Positions 15,783 through 23,028 of a DNA stretch of 23,028 nt are shown here, in pieces. The stretch is from DATHBR01 sp036389955 (GTDB lineage Bacteria; Myxococcota; Myxococcia; Myxococcales; Myxococcaceae): NCBI GenBank assembly GCA_036389955.1, contig DASVVJ010000656.1, positions 1-23,028 on the forward strand, read 5' to 3'. How positions within the stretch are numbered: position 1 is the stretch's first letter; each line of letters starts with the position of its first letter. The notes under the pieces are model-generated. The model saw only the letters and a program-made list of their open reading frames with translations, ran no database searches and was not told the DNA's origin. Both the position numbers and the translations under genes were made by a program.

Positions 15783-17217
15783 ATGAAAGACACCTCGACC
15801 GCCCGTTGCCAGCGCCACCCCGAGGCCACCGCCGGCTGGAGCTGTGACTCCTGCCAGGCGTCGCTGTGCCCGGACTGCGTGACGGTGCGCCGGGCGATGG
15901 CCACCGAGTACCTCGCCTGCGGCCCGTGCAACGGCCGGGCGCTGCCCATCCTCGTGCACCGCGCAAGCACCCCGCTCTCCCAGCGGCTGCGGAGGCTGTG
16001 GCGCTACCCGTTCTCGTTCACGGGACTCACGGTGCTCGTCGGCTCCAGCATGCTGATGGCCCTGTGCCGGTGGCTCGCCGAAGAGACCTTTCTGCTGCTC
16101 AAGTTCCTCCCCACGGTGATCGGCCTGAGCATCTTCTGGGGCCTCTTCTTCTCCATCATCCGTGGCACCGCGCGCGGCGAGAAGGAGATGGACACGCCGG
16201 ACTACTCCGAGGTCTTCGCCGACTGCGTGGTGCCCGCCATCCGGGGTTTCGTGGGCACCGCCCTGGTGTGGCTGCCGGCGCTGCTCTATCTGCTCTACGT
16301 GAAGCAGTGGGACCTCCGGAAGCCGCTGCACGACCTGCTGGTCACGCCCCGCTTCTACGTCACCGGTGGGCTGCCCCAGCTCGACTGGAGCCAGGTGGTG
16401 GGCGATCCGGTGCTCTGGCTGATCGTCTTCGCTGGCAGCCTGTACGTGCCCATGGTGCTGCTGCTCGCGGCGGCGGGGAACTCGGCGGTGACGATGCTCA
16501 ACCCGCTGGCCGTCGTCGGCGCCGCGCGCCGCCTGGGCCGGGACTACACCTTCACCGTGGGCGTGCTGGCCGGCCGGGGTGCTGGTGCACCTGGTGGCCG
16601 CGGGCATCCGCTCGGTGGAGGTGCCCCTCTTCTCGCGCCTGGTGACGGAGTTCCTCACCACCCTCGTGCCCGTGCTCATGGCGCGAGTGCTCGGGCTGCT
16701 GCTGTTCACGCGGGGAGACTCGCTCGAGTACGGGCTCGCCCAGGACTACCTGGAGCCCGTGCTGGGAAAGCTTCAGCCGCGCTCGGAGCTGCCGCCCCTG
16801 GTGAATGGTCTGCCCACCGCCGCCTCCGAGGAGGCCCCTGCCCCTGTCACCGAGCTGCTCCTGGCGCTGACGCAGGCGCTGGAGGCCAGGGACGCCGAGG
16901 GCGCGCTTGCGCTCTACCCTCAGCTCCGGGAGCCGCGCTTCGCCAGGCAGCTGGCGCCCGAGCAGCACCTCTTCGTGGGCCAGGCGGCCGTGGCCCGGGG
17001 CCAGTACGAGTTGGCGGTGAAGGCGCTGGAGACCGCGGCGGACGTGGCGCCGGACAGCCCCGAGGCCTCGCGGGCCCTGGTGCTGCTGGCGCGCGTGTAT
17101 GCCGAGCGGCTGCGCGAGCCCGAGCGGGCCCAGAGCATCTACCGCTACGTCGTCCACCGGTATCCGAACACGGACGCGTCCCGCTTCGCCCTAGCACATC
17201 TTCCGCCGACTTCCTGA
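15783..17217 (+). pseudogene. B-box-like zinc / multi-TM / TPR protein, frameshifted by one base
   Basis: Two adjacent frames join into one sensible protein of 477 residues. The first (from ATG 15783, after GGGGGAG) gives a zinc module with C9, H12, C21, C24, C29, C32, C46 and C49, then about four membrane helices, and reads well to residue 265 (VGVLAGR). The second runs from about 16579 to the stop at 17215-17217 and adds two more helices and TPR-like helices (GQYELAVKALETAADVAPDSPEA...). Removing one G from the GGGG at 16576-16579 restores V-L-A-G-R-V-L-V-H-L-V without a gap. Coding quality is unchanged after the break. A sequencing error is the simplest cause; a recent mutation or programmed +1 shift is possible. 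B-box-like plus TPR layouts are familiar in myxobacteria, function unknown. Confidence 0.82.
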
Positions 17218-17261
17218 CGTTCCGTGTTGCCGCTGGGGCCCCCCGGCACCACCTTCGGGCC

Positions 17262-17645
17262 ATGTCTCGCTTGCGTATCCTCTCGGTGCTCCTGGGCCTC
17301 GCCGCGCTGCCGGCTTGTGACAACAGGCCCGTGGTGGACGATCGCCAGAATCTCTGCTCGGAGGAGCTGGTCACCCTGCGGGTCGAGGTGGTGACGGCCG
17401 AGGGCGTCCACGTCAAAGGGGCGACCGTCACCGCGACGAACCTGGAGACGAACCAGAGCATCACCAGCGTCACGGACGCGGAGGGCTTCAGCCGGGCGGT
17501 GAACGAGTCCATCGCGCCGGGTGCCACCCAGGTGTCCGCTACTGCGGGCTCGAAAGTGTCGCCTCCCGTGCAGGTGGAGTGGGAGTGTGACGCGTGCCAC
17601 TGCACACCGATTCCCGGCGCGGTGGTCCTGCAGCTGAACCCGTAA
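17262..17645 (+). CDS. Small lipoprotein with carboxypeptidase-regulatory-like β-domain
   Basis: A 127-residue lipoprotein. The signal sequence MSRLRILSVLLGLAALPAC has a lipobox LPAC with Cys19. The rest is a small β-sandwich: VTLRVEVVTAEGVHVKGATVTATN, then SVTDAEGFSR, typical of the CarboxypepD_reg/transthyretin-like fold ('V.GA.V.a.n......T...G'). A second cysteine group (C110, C113, C115: CDACHC) near the C-terminus may form disulfides or bind metal. It lies 44 bp after the TPR gene and continues the frame of that gene's first half, so naive translation could fuse it to that gene. Possibly a surface protein; no catalytic residues seen. Confidence 0.82.
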   Translation: MSRLRILSVLLGLAALPACDNRPVVDDRQNLCSEELVTLRVEVVTAEGVHVKGATVTATNLETNQSITSVTDAEGFSRAVNESIAPGATQVSATAGSKVSPPVQVEWECDACHCTPIPGAVVLQLNP

Positions 17646-17681
17646 GCCTGCCCAACCTGTGGAGTAGGCTGTCTGGCAGGC
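17646..17681 (+). terminator. Inverted repeat directly after the lipoprotein stop
   Basis: GCCTGCC (17646-17652) pairs with GGCAGGC (17675-17681) across a 22-nt loop and begins at the base after the TAA. There is no T-tract. It is a candidate terminator separating this lipoprotein from rnhB. Confidence 0.4.
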
Positions 17682-17735
17682 ACCCTGAAAGGATCGGTTG
17701 TCCGCGGATCGGCGGATCGCTAGCCTTCGGATGTC

Positions 17736-18590
17736 ATGCCGAGCGTGGAAGAACTCCTCCGCATCCCCCTGGCGGAGCTGACCGAACGTTACCTGGAGCG
17801 GGCCAGACCCGTACCGCATGGGCTGCTGGAGGCCCTGGAGGCAGACTCTCGGCAAGGCGCCCGGTCGCTTGCTCGCCGCATCCGGGCGCGCCAGGAGAAG
17901 AACCGCTCCGAGGGACAGCGGCTGCGCCACCTGCTGCGCTACGAGATGGAGCTGTGGACGCAGGGGCTGGAGCGCATCGTCGGAGTAGACGAGGCGGGGA
18001 TGGCTCCCCTGGCAGGCCCGGTGGTGGCCGCCGCGGCCATTCTGCCGAAGAACTACCGGCTCAAGGGGCTGGACGACTCGAAGAAGATCCTCGAGGAGGA
18101 GCGCCGCGAGGAGCTGGCGGCGGTCCTCAAGCGGGACGTGGTCGCCTGGGCGGTGGGGGTGGCGGAGGTCGAGGAGATCGACCGCATCAACATCTACCAC
18201 GCGGGGCTGCTGGCCATGCGGCGGGCGGTGGAGGGGCTGGGGCTGGTGCCGGACTACGCGCTGGTGGACGCGCGCACCATTCCGGAGTGTCCCTGTCCGC
18301 AGAAGGGCATCATCCACGGAGACGCGCTGTCCATGAGCATCGCGGCGGCGTCGATCCTGGCGAAGACGACGCGGGACCGGATGATGGCGGAGCTGGACGC
18401 GAAGTACCCGGGCTACGGGCTGGCCGCGCACAAGGGCTACCCGACGCCGCAGCACTTCCAGGCGATGAAAGAGAAAGGCGTGCTGCCCATCCACCGCCGC
18501 AGCTTCGGGCCGGTGCGGGAGGCGCTGGGGCTGGTTCCGGTACAGGAGGAGTTGTTCCCGCCGCCTCCGCCTGTTACTCCCAGTTCGTGA
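17736..18590 (+). CDS. rnhB: Ribonuclease HII with N-terminal extension
   Basis: A 284-residue RNase HII, which removes ribonucleotides misincorporated into DNA. The catalytic core starts at about residue 80: GVDEAG (83-88, Asp85 and Glu86), LDDSKK (112-117), YALVDARTIPE (174-184, Asp178), and SIAAASILAKTTRDR (201-215, Asp214), giving the expected four carboxylates. Two oddities are visible. An extra helical region of about 78 residues precedes the core. The normally strict GRG (Gly-Arg-Gly) after DEA, which contacts the ribonucleotide junction, reads GMA (88-90). The start ATG 17736 opens MPSVEELLRIPL. The stop overlaps the GTG of the next gene (GTGA), so the two are translationally coupled. 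Confidence 0.92.
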   Translation: MPSVEELLRIPLAELTERYLERARPVPHGLLEALEADSRQGARSLARRIRARQEKNRSEGQRLRHLLRYEMELWTQGLERIVGVDEAGMAPLAGPVVAAAAILPKNYRLKGLDDSKKILEEERREELAAVLKRDVVAWAVGVAEVEEIDRINIYHAGLLAMRRAVEGLGLVPDYALVDARTIPECPCPQKGIIHGDALSMSIAAASILAKTTRDRMMAELDAKYPGYGLAAHKGYPTPQHFQAMKEKGVLPIHRRSFGPVREALGLVPVQEELFPPPPPVTPSS

Positions 18591-19216
18591 GCGCCGATCA
18601 CGACATCGACGCATGGCTGGCCGAACGAGGCATGACTTCGGCGGACTCGCGTGAGCGGGCCCGCGGCGCGTTAGCGGAGGCGAAGGTCATCAACCCCAAG
18701 AAGGCGCGCATGAGCGATCAGAAGCTCGAGCGCGCCGAGGCGGTACTGGCCGAGCGCTACTTCCGCGTCTGCGGTGCTCCGGCGTGTATGCAGGTGGCGA
18801 ACACCAGCGGCCGCGAGCCGCTGCTCGTAGAGCCCAAAACGCACTGTGAGCGGTGCGGTGGTTCGGACAACCAGCGGGCGGTGGAGGACTTCCTGGAGGC
18901 ATGCCGGCGAAAAGGCGTGCGGCGCCTGGTGGTGGTGGGCGGCTCGCCGGCGGTGCGCGAGGAGCTGGAGGAGCGGCTCGGCGGCCAGGTGGAGCTGCGC
19001 ATGGTGGACGGCACCGAGCGGCGCACGGGAGAGCGGGCCCGGCACGACCTGGAGTGGGCGGACCTGGTGCTGGTGTGGGGTGCCACGGAGCTGCACCACA
19101 AGGTGAGCGAGCACTACACGCACGGCCCACCGGCGCTCCATCGCAAGGTGGTGCATGTGGCCCGGCGAGGCGTCAGTTCGCTGCTCGCCGAGGCCATCAC
19201 CCACCTGAAGCGGTGA
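18587..19216 (+). CDS. Zinc-binding protein with DUF2325-like domain, coupled to rnhB
   Basis: A 209-residue cytoplasmic protein. The start is a GTG at 18587 overlapping the rnhB stop; the frame is open further upstream, but that is shadow of rnhB. The N-terminal 60 residues are helical and basic (INPKKARMSDQKLERAEAVL). A probable zinc site follows: C62-x4-C67 and C87-x2-C90. The C-terminal half (112-209) has a Rossmann-like pattern: RRLVVVGGSP (112-121), ELRMVDGTERR, then DLEWADLVLVWGATELHHKVSEHY (154-177). 'VVGG ... aDlVl ... H' resembles DUF2325, a domain of unknown function; I hold this assignment loosely. Coupling with RNase HII suggests a nucleic-acid-related role, but no motif proves it. 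Confidence 0.75.
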   Translation: MSADHDIDAWLAERGMTSADSRERARGALAEAKVINPKKARMSDQKLERAEAVLAERYFRVCGAPACMQVANTSGREPLLVEPKTHCERCGGSDNQRAVEDFLEACRRKGVRRLVVVGGSPAVREELEERLGGQVELRMVDGTERRTGERARHDLEWADLVLVWGATELHHKVSEHYTHGPPALHRKVVHVARRGVSSLLAEAITHLKR

Positions 19217-19221
19217 GGGAA

Positions 19222-19917
19222 ATGATCCAAGCCCTGGACCGAACAATCGCTGTTGCGCAGAGAGCGATGGCAGTGAGCCTTGTCCTCGTACTCATCTCCT
19301 GCAGTGCGGCTCGCTCCACGGCCAGTGGGCCCACAGGGCCCCTGGACATAGCCAGCTACGTACTCATCATCGAGCTAATGCCGAATGGGCAGGTGACGCA
19401 TTCTTGGAAGCCGATCAAGGACGTCGATCTGACGAAGTATCAGTATCCCATGAAGTATCCGCGCATGGATGGGCTACTGCAGCTAACAAGCAACACACCG
19501 ATGACTGACGATCAGATCGGCGAAGCTTGCTATCAAGTGTATGAGCGATGCATGAGAAGATGCCTGTCAAGCCCACTGCCGCCTCATGCAAGCCATTATC
19601 TTGCCAGCCGCAAGAGCATGAAAGCCGCATTACAAGCGTTCTGCATGGATGAGTGCGCCAGAGAGCGTGACGCCTGTCGCAAGCAGCTTGAGCGAAAGGC
19701 CAAGGAAGCCCCAGAGTTTCATGATGCTGATCGCGCTGTCGATTGGCTGAAACGTCACCAAGAGGAAGTGCTGCTGGGTTCTGTCGTAGTCATCGCTGGC
19801 GTCGCTTTCGCCGTTTTCATCTGTGGGAGCGGCGCCTGCCTGCTCCTGGTGCCAGTTGTGCTTGTCGCATCGCCTGACGCCACCGCCGAGCCCCATCTCC
19901 TGGGAGCCTCCCGATGA
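19222..19917 (+). CDS. Cysteine-patterned lipoprotein with hydrophobic C-terminal segment (accessory cassette)
   Basis: A 231-residue lipoprotein of unknown function. The N-terminus (1-27) is a long signal sequence with lipobox LISC (Cys27). ATG 19222 follows GAGGG closely; a start at 19267 would still keep the lipobox. The middle has a mirror cysteine pattern: C103-x6-C110-x3-C114 and C141-x3-C145-x6-C152, which suggests a disulfide-stapled helical hairpin. WLKRHQEEV precedes a long Gly/Val-rich hydrophobic stretch (about 184-217) that could span or insert into a membrane. Codon use is less G/C-biased than in neighbours, which hints at transfer. The stop overlaps the next start (ATGA). The layout resembles variable myxobacterial lipoprotein cassettes; a Sit-like toxin role is only a hypothesis. 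Confidence 0.8.
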   Translation: MIQALDRTIAVAQRAMAVSLVLVLISCSAARSTASGPTGPLDIASYVLIIELMPNGQVTHSWKPIKDVDLTKYQYPMKYPRMDGLLQLTSNTPMTDDQIGEACYQVYERCMRRCLSSPLPPHASHYLASRKSMKAALQAFCMDECARERDACRKQLERKAKEAPEFHDADRAVDWLKRHQEEVLLGSVVVIAGVAFAVFICGSGACLLLVPVVLVASPDATAEPHLLGASR

Positions 19918-20714
19918 CATCCGCCAATTCCTTGGGAGATGCGGTTCTGCTGCTCCTCAAGTACCTTCAGAGCAGCCATTCACCTGAAGAGAAAAGGTGC
20001 TTGGAGGTGGCGGGCGGCGCATCAGCGTTCCTCTCCGTCACCGGACAGCTCTATCGCTTCGAGGACTTCCGGGCGGGCATGATGCCCAGTCGCGCGCGGT
20101 CAATGGCATTTGCGGATGTCATTCGCTGCCTCGAGCGCAAGGAGGCCCAAGCCTCTTCAGCCGGGGAGAAGGAGACTTTGCGCGTCGCCATCGACGCGCT
20201 CGCCTTCATTGAAGCATCCGGGCAACAAGAGGAACTCAATGACTATCTCGCCTACTGGCGAAGCAGTACCCTTCCCCCCGTGATTGCTGTCTTCAAAACA
20301 CGCGAGGAGGCGGACACTTGGCTGGAGAGCCAATCTGACCCGCCCTACATGGCCAGAGTGTTGATAAGTGACGAGTACTATACCGTGCTAGCCACCCGCG
20401 AGAGCAGGGACTTGCCTTTCGTTCCCATGCCAGTCGTGGCCGAATTCATCGAACTTCATTCACGCAACGGCCCTCCTCCGGTTGTGGCTTCTTTCAGCAC
20501 CCACGAGCATGCCGAGGCTTGGTTCGCGAGTATGCCCGCCCCTCCCCGGCACACCTTCCTGAAAATCCAGGGTGAGCACTATGTGGCGGCTTATTGGAAG
20601 AACCTGAATCATCGGGCCCTCTATCCGTTCACCTTGGTTGAAGAATTGGTGAGGGAGAACCAGGAGCGAATGCAGCGGCTCGGCCTTGATGACCCGACGC
20701 GTAGCCCCCGGTAG
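19914..20714 (+). CDS. Cytoplasmic protein with two internal duplications, partner of the lipoprotein
   Basis: A 266-residue soluble protein without signal or membrane segments; I recognise no named family. Two internal duplications are visible. The N-terminal half holds two helical units (26-45 and 85-104) sharing E-K-x2-L-x-V-A-x2-A-x-A-F-[LI]-x2-[TS]-G-Q. The C-terminal half holds two units of about 40 residues (121-160 and 188-227) sharing P-P-V-[IV]-A-x-F-x-T-x-E-x-A-[DE]-x-W-[LF], then an aromatic H/Y-Y strand. The ATG overlaps the lipoprotein stop (ATGA) with GGGAG upstream, so both are made together. Base composition is like the lipoprotein gene and below that of flanking genes. A cytoplasmic neutraliser for the lipoprotein (immunity type) is one possible reading; a regulator or adaptor is another. 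Confidence 0.8.
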   Translation: MTSANSLGDAVLLLLKYLQSSHSPEEKRCLEVAGGASAFLSVTGQLYRFEDFRAGMMPSRARSMAFADVIRCLERKEAQASSAGEKETLRVAIDALAFIEASGQQEELNDYLAYWRSSTLPPVIAVFKTREEADTWLESQSDPPYMARVLISDEYYTVLATRESRDLPFVPMPVVAEFIELHSRNGPPPVVASFSTHEHAEAWFASMPAPPRHTFLKIQGEHYVAAYWKNLNHRALYPFTLVEELVRENQERMQRLGLDDPTRSPR

Positions 20715-20747
20715 GTTCGCAGCCCCCGGGGGCAATTCCTCCGTTTC

Positions 20748-22709
<1,962 letters not shown>

Positions 22710-22771
22710 GTGCTCCCTCCAGGGGTGACGGCACGACGGAGCCTATTGCTTAGGTCGCCTCGCAGGCGGGC

Positions 22772-23028
22772 TCAAGACTCCTCTGGACAGGTAGCCGAAT
22801 CTTGAACGGCTTCGAAGCGCGCCCACAGCTCGCACACACAGCTGTCCGGGCGCCGCGCCTCGTAGCGCAGCCGCAGCGTGCCGTTGAACTCGGTGGCACT
22901 CACCGTGGTGCCCTGCAGGTGCACGTTCACCTGATCCACCAGACACTCCTGGCCGTTGGCGATGACCGAGGCGTTGGCCACGGTGCCAGCCACGGCGAAG
23001 GACTCGCCGCCGGCCAGGAACCGGCCGA
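22772..23028 (-). CDS. Cysteine-containing hypothetical protein (5' end outside window)
   Basis: Only the last 85 residues are visible. The frame is open to the window edge (reading ...GRFLAGGESFAVAGTVANAS), so the GTG at 22993 is probably internal. The fragment has four cysteines (ECLVD, SCVCEL, TCPEES) and β-strand patterns (VNVHLQGTTVSATEFNGTLRLRYEA). Together with its gene-poor flank and small size, this suggests an exported or lipoprotein-type protein, but the signal region is not in view. No family recognised. It reads in the same direction as acs and its stop lies 62 bp upstream of the acs start. That gap contains a weak CGCCT-CGC-AGGCG hairpin (22756-22768). Confidence 0.6.
   Translation of the reverse strand, partial: GRFLAGGESFAVAGTVANASVIANGQECLVDQVNVHLQGTTVSATEFNGTLRLRYEARRPDSCVCELWARFEAVQDSATCPEES

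Noticed and set aside
16580..17261. Continuation of the first frame of the TPR gene into the following lipoprotein as one 635-residue protein
   Set aside because: After residue 265 the frame becomes Gly/Ala/Arg-rich nonsense while the +1 frame encodes TPR-like helices. The lipoprotein has its own start and signal sequence.
20722..20733. Palindrome GCCCCCGGGGGC between the convergent accessory cassette and acs
   Set aside because: It has no loop and no T-tract, so it cannot be called a terminator with confidence, though a bidirectional role is possible.

Overview
The window is high-G+C DNA with strong G/C bias at third codon positions. This bias produces long false reading frames opposite most genes. 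Gene content points to a myxobacterium, probably of the Archangium/Cystobacter/Stigmatella group. The evidence is a protein with a MYXO-CTERM tail, a Pkn-type Ser/Thr kinase with an HRDISPQN catalytic loop, a B-box-like zinc/membrane/TPR protein, many small lipoproteins, and a lipoprotein plus partner cassette of a kind I associate with this group. No rRNA, tRNA, IS element, phage gene or CRISPR array was seen.

Layout. Positions 1-1220 hold the end of a rhodanese-MoeB fusion and a solo rhodanese (sulfur transfer). A convergent membrane Ser/Thr kinase follows (1235-3559), then a divergently read membrane-anchored exported protein (3653-4366). Positions 4546-9532 form a tight five-gene unit: outer-membrane porin-like protein, VTC-domain (polyphosphate-polymerase-like) protein, thymidylate-kinase-like enzyme fused to ten 27-residue repeats, DUF4956 membrane protein, and a lipoprotein. 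Junctions are 15 bp, 6 bp, TAATG and ATGA. Next is a purple-acid-phosphatase-like exported enzyme (9653-11269), whose Shine-Dalgarno lies in a strong hairpin and whose 3' end overlaps a convergent GntR regulator (11156-12376).

Positions 12517-19216 run on the plus strand and look mostly housekeeping: RsmB-type rRNA m5C methyltransferase, M61 peptidase with PDZ domain, the B-box/TM/TPR protein (apparently broken by one extra G at 16576-16579), a small lipoprotein, and RNase HII coupled by GTGA to a zinc-binding protein. Positions 19222-20714 form a two-gene accessory cassette of visibly lower G+C: a cysteine-patterned lipoprotein with a hydrophobic C-terminal segment, and a cytoplasmic protein built from two internal duplications. 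On the minus strand, acetyl-CoA synthetase (20748-22709) and a truncated cysteine-containing protein close the window.

The most interesting block is 4546-11269. The porin-like, VTC, P-loop kinase, DUF4956 and phosphatase genes together suggest an anionic-polymer or phosphate-handling system, with the kinase-repeat fusion as its least familiar part. The second candidate is the 19222-20714 pair, which may be a polymorphic effector/immunity-type cassette. Both functional readings are inferences.
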